Origin: Gemmataceae bacterium
Lineage (GTDB): Bacteria > Planctomycetota > Planctomycetia > Gemmatales > Gemmataceae
Direction: 5' to 3'
Assembly (NCBI GenBank): GCA_009697105.1
Contig: SIAQ01000005.1
Location: forward strand, 1 to 64,000
Length of the DNA: 64,000 nucleotides
Shown here: positions 8,562 through 16,989 of the stretch, piece after piece
Layout: the number at the start of each line of letters is the position of its first letter
Numbering within the stretch: position 1 is the first letter of the stretch
Notes under the pieces: model-generated
Databases searched by the model: none
The model's input: the letters and a program-made list of their open reading frames with translations, nothing else
What the model was told of the DNA's origin: nothing
Made by a program: the position numbers and the translations under genes

Positions 8562-8992
8562 AGCGCGGATGGTTGGTTGATGGGTGTATCGTAGGCGATT
8601 GGCGGTCTGTCCACAAGAGAAAAATGCGATCGGAGTTAGTAGGAATTCAGTCACGGATTGCACGGCGCGGACAAGTCGCAACAAATACAGAATCACGAAA
8701 GAACGTAAAGTACGAAAACACGAAGGCTACTTTTGGGAGTTCCTCTGTCGTTTGTATTGTGAATTTGCGCAAAATGAAATCTGCGTGGCACGCAAAGTTG
8801 TTGGAGGTGGGTAGCACGAAGAACACGGATAGGGGAGAACACCTGCCTGACCTTTCATCCGTGGGATTCGTGCTCTCCGTGGTCGTATTGGTTTTCTGCA
8901 TGTTGCGGGGGCGTTTTCGTTTGGCAAGGCGATGGCTTTTGCGGTAAGATGAGCTTGGTCTGTCGAGGTCTGTCTTGTGTGGAGTATCTGGT
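8562..8992. repeat. 431-bp intergenic region with composite repeat
   Basis: Contains, in order, CACGGCGCGG, CGCAACAAATACAGAATCACGAAAG, an ACGAAAACACGAA run, TTTGCGCAAAATGAAATCTGCG, GCACGCAAAG, and the palindrome AGCACGAAGAACACGGATAGG / CATCCGTGGGATTCGTGCT at about 8,815-8,870. The same modules in the same order occupy 36,322-36,769. No gene was recognised until the small ORF at 8,993. Confidence 0.7.
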
Positions 8993-9136
8993 ATGCCGAT
9001 TTTCCTGAAGCCCGATGCCTGGGTGCCGACGCCTTTACAAACGACGTACGATCTCGCCTATCGCGGCGTGCCGAGACGCTTCCGCGAAGTATTGGAGAGG
9101 CCACGCACGATCAGCAATGGAGGAACGAAGCCATGA
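8993..9136 (+). CDS. Small 47-residue ORF coupled to the Uma2 gene
   Basis: Starts MPIFLKPDAWVPTPLQTTYD and ends ISNGGTKP; 47 residues. A GGAG lies 8 bp before its ATG. Its TGA (9134-9136) overlaps the ATG of the Uma2 gene (9133-9135) as ATGA, and the Uma2 Shine-Dalgarno GGAGG lies inside its last codons. Both features suggest a real, translationally coupled gene. It contains AYRGVPRRFREVL, a basic amphipathic stretch. No family recognised; it could instead be a translated leader for the nuclease gene. Confidence 0.5.
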   Translation: MPIFLKPDAWVPTPLQTTYDLAYRGVPRRFREVLERPRTISNGGTKP

Positions 9137-9765
9137 TCGCGACGAATCAACCCATCGGCGAATACGCTCAGAACGTACTCGACGTGATGCCAAGTCAAGG
9201 CCCGCTGTCCGACGAGGATTACCTTCGGCTTACCGATTCCACGTCGCGCTTGATTGAGTTTACCGATGGCACTCTGGAGCCTCTGCCCATGCCTACCGAT
9301 TTGCATCAGACGATTTTGGATTATCTTTTCACGCTTTTCAAGGCGTTCATCGTCCCAATCGGCGGCAAAGCACACTTCGCGGCGATCCGCCTGCGCATTC
9401 GTCCGGGCAAATTTCGCGAGCCGGACATCATTCTGGTGAAAGACGCCAAGGATCGTCGGCGTCGCAATCGTTTTTGGATCGGCGCCGACTTGGCGCTTGA
9501 GGTAGTTAGCAAGGACAATCCGCTGCGCGACATTGTCGCGAAGCGCGCTGATTATGCCGAAGCGAACATCCCCGAGTACTGGATCGTGAATCCGCAGACT
9601 GAGACGATCACCGTACTTCGGCTCGAAGGTTCCAGTTACATTGAGCACGGGGTCTTCGCGCGCGGACAGCAGGCGATCTCCGTGATCCTTGCGGGATTCA
9701 TGGTCGATGTCACGTCGGTGTTTGACGTTGATAGCCCGCCCGATGATCCGGATGACGCGGAGTGA
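9133..9765 (+). CDS. Uma2 family endonuclease (DUF820)
   Basis: 210 residues from the ATG at 9133, which has GGAGG 9 bp upstream; the longer open frame starting at 8,977 runs in frame but lacks family similarity. Uma2 is a PD-(D/E)XK-fold putative nuclease, very abundant in planctomycetes and cyanobacteria. The signs are LTDSTSRLIEFTDGTLEPLPMPTDLHQ near residues 37-65, REPDIILVKD (active-site Asp near 100), ADLALEVVSKDN (E-V-x-S strand), then DIVAKRADYAEANIPEYWIVNP. Its biological role is not established. It is flanked by a coupled small ORF upstream and a repeat protein 30 bp downstream. Confidence 0.9.
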   Translation: MIATNQPIGEYAQNVLDVMPSQGPLSDEDYLRLTDSTSRLIEFTDGTLEPLPMPTDLHQTILDYLFTLFKAFIVPIGGKAHFAAIRLRIRPGKFREPDIILVKDAKDRRRRNRFWIGADLALEVVSKDNPLRDIVAKRADYAEANIPEYWIVNPQTETITVLRLEGSSYIEHGVFARGQQAISVILAGFMVDVTSVFDVDSPPDDPDDAE

Positions 9766-9794
9766 AGCGATCCGCCCATGGAGTGGTCACAGCC

Positions 9795-11420
9795 ATGCGT
9801 ATCAGAAAAACCATCGCCGTCACGATCCTTCTCGCTCTGTTCGTCGCCGGCGGCGTGTGGTTGCGCGTCGGCAGCGGGTCGGACGATGCGCTTACCCCCG
9901 TGCCCAGCGATCCCGCGAAAATCGTGCGGCTCATCGACCTCGCGGATTTTCCGGTCGGGAAGGATGGTTACCAGTTCGGCGGACCGTCTGAGATCATGCG
10001 ATTCGCTGATATCGCCAAGCACATTCCTGAGAAGGGCTGGGCGGAGAAGATCGGCAACCAGGTCGATTTCAGAACCGAGCGATTGCTGTTCTTCCGCTGG
10101 CGGAGTTACGAAGGCGACAAGCTGCACTACCGCGTGACGAACCATTCCGTGTCAAAGAAACCGATCATCGCGTTTTGGCGAATACCGGGTAAGGCGTCCG
10201 ACGAGCCGGGTTACTTCTACCACGCTTTCGCCGTCTCCAAGGCCGCCGATTGGCAGCTGATCGACGAACCGAAAGATGACGTTCGTTCGACGGTGCGCGA
10301 TCTCGACTTGATGGAGATTTTTCACGGGATGGGCGGCCCCGATCTCATTGATCTCGATGTCGGCGGCGTCGAAAAACCGATCGTCATTCGCAGCGCCAAC
10401 GACCTTGCGAAGTTGGGCTCGAGCAACGGTCATTTCCAAATAATGGTGCAACAGCAGGTCGATTTCGCCAGAGAACACATACTGTTTTTTACATGGTCCG
10501 GCTCGGGGCAGGATCGCCTGTGGTTCGAGCTACCCAAGGCGAACGATGTCCGCGTGCGCTACTCGGCTGGTAAAACGAAGAACGATCAACAACACTACCG
10601 CATGCTCGTCATCGCCAATGAAGCAGCGTGGAAATTGGAACCAGCCGCGGGCAACGAGCATCCACCGGTGCGCGAAACCCATTCGTACGGTGGGATTATC
10701 TTCCACGAAGACAATGAGCCGTTGGTGATCGATTCGCTTGAAGTTGCGAGCAAGGCGTTTCCCAATCCGATGTGGCGCAAGAACCTCGCCGCCGAGGTCG
10801 ATTTCGCAAAACAACGGCTGCTCTACTTCTACTGGGAAGGCAGCGGCCAAGACGACATGAGCACCGTGGTAGCGATGGGGCCGAATCGAAAGTCGGTGCG
10901 ATTCAATTATCACACCGGATCGATCCTCAACCTTGCCACGCACTATCATCTGTATGTCGTGGACCGCGATGTCGAATACGCAGGCACAACGCTGTGGGCC
11001 GGCGGCCGCAGCTCGTTCACAGGCGTCGCCGAGTTGCCCATCGACGCCAGCAAATGTACGACGCCGGCGGGCGATTACGCCAAGCCGATCGTCATCACGA
11101 GCAAGGCGGACCTACTGCAAAAACTCGGCAGTAAGGAAGTCGTCGCCAAGATTAATCGCCCGGTTGCCATCGATTTCAATTGGCAACAGTTATTGCTCTT
11201 CTGCTGGGACGGCAAGGTGGGCACGGAACTGGCGTACACGGTTCACGGCTGGGAGCCGAAATCCAAGACCATCTTCTACCAGCCGCGCGTCGGCAAGGCG
11301 GCGCTCGCCAAGCGTTATCTGCACCTCTACACGATGCCCAAGGGCATGCAATGGCAAGTGCTTTCGCCGGGCGAACGGCCGTTTGGCGCGAAGGGCATTG
11401 ATGCTCCGCCCGCGAAGTAA
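9795..11420 (+). CDS. Membrane-anchored or secreted protein with four similar repeats
   Basis: 541 residues from the ATG at 9795 (GGAG about 11 bp upstream; a GTG at 9762 overlapping the Uma2 stop is the alternative). Residues 3-25 (RKTIAVTILLALFVAGGVWL) are a signal or anchor. The rest seems to hold four copies of a module of about 100-130 residues that share a PIVI-x-S-x-x-DL...VDF-x-x-x-x-LLFF-x-W-x-GSGQD pattern: near KIVRLIDLADF..VDFRTERLLFFRW, KPIVIRSANDL..VDFAREHILFFTW, EPLVIDSLEVA..VDFAKQRLLYFYW, KPIVITSKADL..IDFNWQQLLLFCW. No family recognised. A small hairpin that ends in ATTTCT follows. Confidence 0.7.
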   Translation: MRIRKTIAVTILLALFVAGGVWLRVGSGSDDALTPVPSDPAKIVRLIDLADFPVGKDGYQFGGPSEIMRFADIAKHIPEKGWAEKIGNQVDFRTERLLFFRWRSYEGDKLHYRVTNHSVSKKPIIAFWRIPGKASDEPGYFYHAFAVSKAADWQLIDEPKDDVRSTVRDLDLMEIFHGMGGPDLIDLDVGGVEKPIVIRSANDLAKLGSSNGHFQIMVQQQVDFAREHILFFTWSGSGQDRLWFELPKANDVRVRYSAGKTKNDQQHYRMLVIANEAAWKLEPAAGNEHPPVRETHSYGGIIFHEDNEPLVIDSLEVASKAFPNPMWRKNLAAEVDFAKQRLLYFYWEGSGQDDMSTVVAMGPNRKSVRFNYHTGSILNLATHYHLYVVDRDVEYAGTTLWAGGRSSFTGVAELPIDASKCTTPAGDYAKPIVITSKADLLQKLGSKEVVAKINRPVAIDFNWQQLLLFCWDGKVGTELAYTVHGWEPKSKTIFYQPRVGKAALAKRYLHLYTMPKGMQWQVLSPGERPFGAKGIDAPPAK

Positions 11421-11433
11421 CACATCCACAATG

Positions 11434-11456
11434 TAGTACGACGCTTGGCGTCGTAT
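11434..11456. terminator. Possible bidirectional terminator hairpin
   Basis: TACGACGC/GCGTCGTA stem with a short loop, followed by TTTCT, in the 38-bp gap between two convergent genes. It carries the same TACGACGC core as the longer hairpin at 47,335-47,381, so it may be a repeat copy acting as a terminator. Confidence 0.5.
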
Positions 11457-11458
11457 TT

Positions 11459-12214
11459 CTAGCGCTCAATATCTGCGAAGAAATCGTCGCCGAGACCGAG
11501 GTACGGGTCGGCCAAGTCGGCGTGGAGAACGTCGCGGTACAACCACGGCTTGATCTGGTCGGGCCGTTGGCGTTCGGCCAACGCGAGCCGCTCGTGAATT
11601 TGCCGACGGCGCTGCGTTTCGTTGACCAGTGTGTCGGCGACGAGCGGCTGCCAATTGGCCAACTCGGCGGCGGTACGAGGCCGACGGCTGGACGGGGCGG
11701 CAGGAATGACGATCCGTTCGACGGGTCTTTCGATGGTCTTCTTGCCCGGATCGAGCGGCACGAGGCCATCGCCCGGACGCGGTTGGGCGACGAGTAGCCT
11801 CTGTGCCGCGGCTCGATGATATTCTCGCAGCCGTGTCAATTGCGGCTGCACCTGCAACGCGCTCAACGCTTCTGCCAACGCGCGGGGCCGTTCCAATGCC
11901 GAGGTGTATGCGGTCGGCGTGTAAATCCCAGGCAGGATGTCCACGACTTGGCCGTCAGCGTCGCACACGTAGCTGGCGACGTTGCCGTGCAGCGTGCGCG
12001 TTGCGACCGTCCCGTTGCCGAAATCGATGCGCACGATCGGCACGGGGCGAACCATCTCCCAGGCGGGCTCGAAATGCTTGTTGACGAATGCGGCAACATC
12101 TTCGCGCGAGAACAACACGGCTCTCGCTAGACGCGCGTTCGTTCAGCAGAATTTTTCGTCGAGCCTGCCGAGCATCTGAAAGAGCAAGACCGGCTTGCCC
12201 GAACACTCCGAGGC
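11459..12214 (-). pseudogene. Thioredoxin-like protein, 3' half of an interrupted gene with an in-frame TGA
   Basis: Reading from the junction: ASECSGKPVLLFQMLGRLDE, KFC, TGA (12143-12145), TNARLARAVLFS, REDVAAFVNKHFEPAWEMVR, then VPIVRIDFGNG, VASYVCDADGQVVDILPGIYTP and a long Arg/Gln-rich tail to the stop. GKPVLLFQMLGRLDE and the PVPIVRIDFGNG/GIYTP pattern look like a thioredoxin-fold domain of planctomycete type. The frame is continuous except for the TGA, which could encode selenocysteine (C-U pair) or be a nonsense mutation. The gene lacks its own start: the matching 5' half is at 17,299-17,487, separated by a mobile element. Joined at the shared GCC the frame is restored. Confidence 0.7.
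12106..12145 (-). promoter_or_regulatory. Candidate bacterial SECIS element after in-frame TGA
   Basis: On the minus strand the TGA is followed by 15 nt, then GCGAGA, a 10-nt loop starting with G (GCCGTGTTGT), then TCTCGC. That is a perfect 6-bp stem with loop start 22 nt after the TGA. The known bacterial consensus asks for a small stem-loop with G at the start of the apical loop about 16-37 nt after UGA, so the fit is good. A competing CGCGCG/CGCGCG pairing exists and chance stems are common at this GC content. Confidence 0.35.
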
Positions 12215-12329
12215 CGTGCGCGTGGCATGAACACAGTACCTCCAGTTAGGACACGGGTAACGGGGGGGGAAACATATCACGCAATATCGGCAATTTGAGC
12301 GGGTTTGTTGATACAAGTGGATTTGGGAA

Positions 12330-13565
12330 TTACAGCAAACCGACATCAAAACCTAGTGTTCGGCAACGCTCGATGAAATTGTCCGGGTTGGACGTTGGTT
12401 TGACCAGCAGATATCCCGGCGGTGCACCGTGTTCGAGATAGCCTTTTAACTGCGGATGTTCACGAATGGCGGTCAGGGCATCCGCGGTTTCTGGTTTGAC
12501 GAGAGCGCTGCAATAACGGATGCCGATCTTGCCGCCGAGCGAAGATTCCGTTTGCAGGGCAACAACCATGGACGACGGCAACGGATCGAAATTCGCGAGT
12601 GCCGTCCGTAACTCGGCTCCAGCCGAGGGCATTTCCTTCAGACGTTTTGGATTCACCTGGAACTCGAAGAGTTGGTCGATGCGTTTGATCTTGCAGCAGC
12701 GGAAAAGTGGGATGAGCGTATCGAAGTCGAGGCCAGCGCCTGCGAAGATCGCCAGGTTCGAATCAGCCTTGAGTTCATTAACCAATGTCGGCGTGTCGGG
12801 CAACGGACCCAGGCCCAGGATGCCCAGCCCCATCGGACTCGGCATGACCCAGCCGATTTTTTGCTGCTTGCCATAGTAGGCCCATTCGGCTGTGTACAGG
12901 GCTGAGAGCAAAGCCTTCTGGCCTTTCTCATCCAACCAGTGCTTCCAGCCATGCAGGGATACGTCTTTCGTTTTTAGGCCAGCGCTCGCGCCGAGTTTTT
13001 TCAAGTCTGATTCAGGAAGTAGGCAGAGATCGTGCATCACTTGCCCGAGTTGATCCTCACGCAGTGCTCTTCCGTGGAAGCAGGTGAAGAACAGAATCAG
13101 AAACTCGATCAACGAAGCGTGGATCGCCATCGTCGGCCGCCAGGCGAGATAACCGGTGTTGTCCTCTATCATTTGCAGGACGGCGGCGCGCAAGATTTCC
13201 GTGAGTTCTTTGCGACGGTGATTCCAAAAGGAAGCATGGTTCACGCCTTCGCCGTATTGGTTGCGGCGATCGACGCCAACGACCTTGGCAGCCACGAGCA
13301 ATTTGGCGATGCGATCAAAGAAATGCTGATTGAAGTTGGCCTCTTTGCAAATGCGATTGACATCGGTCAGGTTTGGCGAGTCATTCGATTTGGCAGCGAC
13401 GCGGCCGGACCGAAGCATCGCCGCGACTGCTCGGAACCAGTAGCTGCCGTACGGCGAGAACGGAGGTTCTGCGTCAGGTTTCAAGAGGTCCGTGATGGGG
13501 ATCGTGTTCTGCTTTTTCACGAATCGTTCGATCACGCTTGGAAGTGGTTTCATGTTGATACCCAT
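12330..13565 (-). CDS. Unknown 411-residue protein, element cargo
   Basis: Starts MGINMKPLPSVIERFVKKQN; the second Met (13553) is an alternative start. Mixed alpha/beta, no signal peptide or membrane span, and no catalytic motif recognised. Notable stretches are PFSPYGSYWFRAVAAMLRSGR, EILRAAVLQMIEDNTGYLAWRP, SLIEFLILFFTCFHGRALREDQ and a C-terminal GYLLVKPTSNPDNFIERCRTLGFDV. The C-terminal third faintly recalls helicase-associated XPB-N-like segments, but this is a guess. It lies downstream of and on the same strand as the 195-residue gene (27 bp gap), suggesting co-transcription, and ends about 115 bp from the element boundary. Confidence 0.7.
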   Translation of the reverse strand: MGINMKPLPSVIERFVKKQNTIPITDLLKPDAEPPFSPYGSYWFRAVAAMLRSGRVAAKSNDSPNLTDVNRICKEANFNQHFFDRIAKLLVAAKVVGVDRRNQYGEGVNHASFWNHRRKELTEILRAAVLQMIEDNTGYLAWRPTMAIHASLIEFLILFFTCFHGRALREDQLGQVMHDLCLLPESDLKKLGASAGLKTKDVSLHGWKHWLDEKGQKALLSALYTAEWAYYGKQQKIGWVMPSPMGLGILGLGPLPDTPTLVNELKADSNLAIFAGAGLDFDTLIPLFRCCKIKRIDQLFEFQVNPKRLKEMPSAGAELRTALANFDPLPSSMVVALQTESSLGGKIGIRYCSALVKPETADALTAIREHPQLKGYLEHGAPPGYLLVKPTSNPDNFIERCRTLGFDVGLL

Positions 13566-13592
13566 TACGGCAAACGAAACATTCCCGTTGAG

Positions 13593-14180
13593 TTACCGAG
13601 TCGCGGACTGGAAGTGGTTTCGCAGCGATTGAAGTGGCTCCCGGGCGATGAATTTCACGCGGTCGCCATCGAGCATTGCCGAGCACCAGGCGATGATTTC
13701 GGTCGCAGGCAGGTCGCACTTCTCCAGTCCTTGGATGACCACGTTCAAGCACTCTTCGATGTCATCGGTCATCATCCCTTCGTCGCTCATCTCCACCTGA
13801 TGGCTTCCTTCCTTCATCAGTTCCAGCGAGAGCTGCATGGCCGGCCGCAATTGTCCCGAAGCGATCAAGCGGGCCAAGCTTCGTTTCACTTCTTCGTAAG
13901 CTTCGTAGTCGTAGTCGAAGTTGGTGTTCATGTCTCGCTCGTCGAAATCGGTCGCGTCGGCGATGGCGCGACGTGTCGCAACTATCAGTTCCTTTGGTGC
14001 TGTAACCACGCCAAACCGGGCCGCGAGCTGTCGCAGAATCTCACGGCTGGCCTGAGCCAATTCCAGCAAGACGCTCACCAGTTCCGCTTTGCCTCGGCGG
14101 TTGAGTGCCGCGCGTAGCTCGGAAGTGGCGGGTGTCCGCTTCTCTGTCGAGATTGCTTTCTTTGCCTTGCGCTTGGCCAT
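13593..14180 (-). CDS. Unknown 195-residue protein, element cargo
   Basis: Taken from the ATG at 14180 (MAKRKAKKAISTEKRTPATS), preferred over 14204 because it begins a lysine-rich tail. Mostly helical: RAALNRRGKAELVSVLLELAQ, then an acidic segment DFDERDMNTNFDYDYEAYEE, SLARLIASGQLRPAMQLSLELM, and DDIEECLNVVIQGLEKCDLP. The C-terminal half recalls regions that follow SWIM zinc fingers in some bacterial proteins, but no zinc ligands are present. Function unknown. It precedes the 411-residue gene by 27 bp. Confidence 0.65.
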   Translation of the reverse strand: MAKRKAKKAISTEKRTPATSELRAALNRRGKAELVSVLLELAQASREILRQLAARFGVVTAPKELIVATRRAIADATDFDERDMNTNFDYDYEAYEEVKRSLARLIASGQLRPAMQLSLELMKEGSHQVEMSDEGMMTDDIEECLNVVIQGLEKCDLPATEIIAWCSAMLDGDRVKFIAREPLQSLRNHFQSATR

Positions 14181-14329
14181 GGTCTTGACTCCATCTGGTG
14201 ACAACGGCGAGCTCGACGATACGACGCTTGACGGCTTCTCATTTCTCTGGCAATGTTCCGCCCTTGCCTTCCCGGCAAGGACCGTTTGAGAGCGGTCTTT
14301 ACCATCACCGATACCGAAGGAGGTTACTT

Positions 14330-14689
14330 ATGGCAACCAAAGCCAAGCGCTCAACGAGCGCGCCGCGCCACCCGGAGAAGAAGTGGGGGCCCTTTCATGG
14401 AGGAGTTGGCGTCGCAGTCTGGCTCAACGAAGTCCAGACCGACGCCGGCCCCAAATTCTTCAGGAGCATTTCCATCCAACCCAGGAGGTACCGCGACAAG
14501 AAGACGGGGGAGTGGAAGGACGCCGCGTCCCTCCGCTCCACGGACCTTCCTGCTTTGATGCTCGGATTGGAAGCCGCGATGTCGTTCATCGCGCACACGC
14601 CGTTACCTGGCCAATCTCTCGACGACGAGGACGAGATCGATATCCTCGCCGATAGAGAAGGGTCCACCGATTCCGCGACGCAGTTCTGA
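14330..14689 (+). CDS. Unknown 119-residue protein next to the serine recombinase
   Basis: ATG at 14330 preceded by an unusually strong AAGGAGGT. Begins MATKAKRSTSAPRHPEKKWG, then PFHGGVGVAVWLNEVQTDAGPKFFRSISIQPRRYRDKKTGEWKDA and STDLPALMLGLEAAMSFI, ending acidic. The order, a strand pair GVGVAVWLNEVQT..SISI and a YRDKKTGEWKDA turn, suggests a small beta-rich nucleic-acid-binding or accessory protein; similar short proteins accompany recombinases in planctomycete elements as far as I recall. It is the only gene on the plus strand of the element and ends at a strong terminator-like hairpin. Confidence 0.7.
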   Translation: MATKAKRSTSAPRHPEKKWGPFHGGVGVAVWLNEVQTDAGPKFFRSISIQPRRYRDKKTGEWKDAASLRSTDLPALMLGLEAAMSFIAHTPLPGQSLDDEDEIDILADREGSTDSATQF

Positions 14690-14716
14690 AACGTTCCACC
14701 TCGGCCGCTCTCAACA

Positions 14717-14741
14717 ACCCCCATGCTCGGTGCATGGGGGT
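14717..14741. terminator. Hairpin between convergent element genes
   Basis: ACCCCCATGC, loop TCGGT, GCATGGGGGT: a perfect 10-bp stem followed by ATTTCG, 28 bp after the 119-residue gene and just before the 3' end of the recombinase. Likely a bidirectional terminator, although the T-run is weak. Confidence 0.6.
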
Positions 14742-14752
14742 ATTTCGTGATC

Positions 14753-15931
14753 TTAGTCTTGCCGAGTCGTCTTTGCTTTCTTCTCGTGCGGTCGCGGTTT
14801 TGACGTAGTCAGTTCCTTTGGATACGATGTCGTGCTCATGCTCGGATGGGCGTTGAAAAACGCTTGCAGTTTCCGCAGCCGTTTTTGCTCATCGGCGTCG
14901 GCCCAGATGATGTAGTAGCCATGCAAAGGAGAACGCCGCCAGTGAACGCCGTTGCGGTGCATCCACCTGCGAAGATGACTGCATCCAATATCCAGGTGGC
15001 GGGCGAGATCGGCCAAGAGCCATTCGTCGGGTGCCAGTTCGATTTTTTCGATCCGTCCCGGAAGTAACTCGCTCCGCCTGAGCAATGCCAGCACCATGTG
15101 TTTGTCCCATGGCAACTCCGGATTGATATTTCGGAAGCCGGCTTGCTGCAATTGCTCGGCGATCTGCGCGGTCAACATTCCGGCGGCGTGCCCAGCGCGG
15201 ACACAGTTCATGATGGCATCGAAGTCGCGCAGTTGCTCGTATTTTTGCACGCGGCGAACGATAGCGTGCTGACTGACAAATCCTCCCTTCCAATGAATCG
15301 CCACGTCGATATGTTCTGTGGCGCCCTGAGCCGTCACCACGACTTTGTCGATGAGATGGCGCGTGATCTCCTTGCGGTCCACGGCCGTTGTCTCGGAAGC
15401 GTGCCACAAGCTCGGCAGATCGGCCGCAAGCACGCCGATCTGCTCGCGCTCTTCCGTCGTCAGCAAGCATGGCGCCTCTTGCTCGAAGCGGTGAAAGTCC
15501 TCCTCCATCTGGCGTTGCTTGTTGAGGGCTTTCTCCCACTCTTTCTCCAACGTGCCGGCTACCAGTCGGTTTTCCGGATCGACGCTGCGGTAATGGCGTT
15601 CGGCCCGCTGCGCCTCATAGCGGGCCCGCTGCATTTCTTGCTGGCGGAATTCGGCGAGCCGCGTGCGTTCCTTCTGAATGTCTTCGGCGGCACGAAGGCT
15701 CAATTCCAGGGCAGCCGGCTCCAAGGCCCGCAGAACCTGACGGCTCACGAGTTCGTCGATGCAGTAAGCTGCGATGCCTTGGCACTTTCTTTCGATGCCA
15801 TGTCGGTTCGCATGGAAGCAGTCGTAGCGGCCTTTATCGGCTTTGGAATAGATCACATTCAAATGATGCTGACAGATGCCGCATTCGATGATGCCGCCCA
15901 GCAACGCGGCACTCCCGGCGCGTCCCAGCAT
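14753..15931 (-). pseudogene. Serine recombinase, C-terminal part after frameshift
   Basis: 392 residues beginning MLGRAGSAALLGGIIECGIC. This is the zinc-ribbon plus coiled-coil part of a large serine recombinase: ECGICQHH ... CFHANRHG with C/C/C pattern and CQGIAAYCIDELVSRQVLRAL, then a long charged coiled coil (QKERTRLAEFRQQEMQRARYEAQRAE) and a C-terminal HTH-like region with LARHLDIGCSHLRRWMHRNG. It continues the N-terminal recombinase ORF in another frame; they overlap at 15,859-15,931. A single-base change near 15,925 would fuse them as NRS-MLGRAG. Confidence 0.75.
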
Positions 15932-16989
15932 GACCTGTTTTGGCGCAGGCGCTCCTGGTTCGCTTCATACTGTTCCCAGGTGATGTACGCGGGCACGCAA
16001 TCGTGGATCATGACCTTCCATTCTTCGCGCGGCACCCATTTGCGCGCCGGTTTGTTGTTCCGATTCACGCGCCGCTTGTGATCCACCGCACTCCGACCAT
16101 AGGCGTACGTCCCCGCATGCATGGGATTGTGCAGCAGGCCATAAATGGTTACGTTGCTCGGGCGCCGCCAGGTAAGCACGCCTGGATTGGGCCCATCGTG
16201 CGGTCGCACGCCGATCTTGATGTCGTTTTCGAGGAGATAGTGAAATACAGCGAATGCCGTTCCCAACTCCACGAATTTCTCGAAGATCAACTGCACCACA
16301 CCGCGTGCCTGCTCATCGGGTTCCATGACCACCTCGTGCGACGGCGACCAGGCGTAGCCGATCGGCAAGCTCATGAACAACTCGCCGCGTTCCGCCTTGT
16401 TCAACTTGCCTCGATCCAGGCGATTTCGCATGGTGTGCAACTCCACTTCGCTGATCGTGCCGCGCAGGCCTAACAGCAGACGATCATTCGGATCATTGGG
16501 ATCGTAGACGCCATCCTGGTCAGCCAGCAAGGTGCCGAAGACGGCGCACAATTCGAGCAGGTGATGCCAGTCCTTGCACGACCGCGCGAGTCGGCTCATC
16601 TCCAGGCCCATGACGACGCCCACGTGATCCATCGAGACTTCGGCCAGCAGACGCTGAAAGCCCGGGCGACCGTCGGCAGATCGTCCGCTCTTGCCCAGGT
16701 CCTCATCGATCGTCAAAATCCGGTCGCTCGACCAGCCGAGCGCCAGAGCGTAATCGGTCAACGCATACTGTCGGTCAAGTGACTCGCGATGTTCAATCAT
16801 CTGCTGCGGCGTCGATTGCCGCACATAGACGATCGCCAGGCGCGACACATGCCGTTCATACACCTTGGTGGAACTCAATCGGCCTGGTCGTGGGGCCGTA
16901 CGCTTGGCTTCGGCCGGTTTTGCCGCTTCCAGCTTCTGCTCGGCGGAAACGCGAGGTTCCAGCGTGGCACCCGAATCATGAATCTTCAT
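15859..16989 (-). CDS. Large serine recombinase, N-terminal part
   Basis: 376 residues from the ATG at 16989, which has AAGGAGGT upstream and overlaps the previous small ORF. Resolvase domain at about 50-195 with the catalytic Ser59 in YVRQSTPQQM, then EDLGKSGRSADGRPGFQRLL, GLEMSRLARSCKDWHHLLELC and LRGTISEVELHTMRNRL, followed by the recombinase domain with GLLHNPMHAGTYAYGR. The expected downstream zinc ribbon is out of frame, so as sequenced the product ends in 25 unrelated residues. It would integrate or excise the surrounding element. Frameshift or sequencing error cannot be told apart here. Confidence 0.85.
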   Translation of the reverse strand: MKIHDSGATLEPRVSAEQKLEAAKPAEAKRTAPRPGRLSSTKVYERHVSRLAIVYVRQSTPQQMIEHRESLDRQYALTDYALALGWSSDRILTIDEDLGKSGRSADGRPGFQRLLAEVSMDHVGVVMGLEMSRLARSCKDWHHLLELCAVFGTLLADQDGVYDPNDPNDRLLLGLRGTISEVELHTMRNRLDRGKLNKAERGELFMSLPIGYAWSPSHEVVMEPDEQARGVVQLIFEKFVELGTAFAVFHYLLENDIKIGVRPHDGPNPGVLTWRRPSNVTIYGLLHNPMHAGTYAYGRSAVDHKRRVNRNNKPARKWVPREEWKVMIHDCVPAYITWEQYEANQERLRQNRSCWDAPGVPRCWAASSNAASVSII

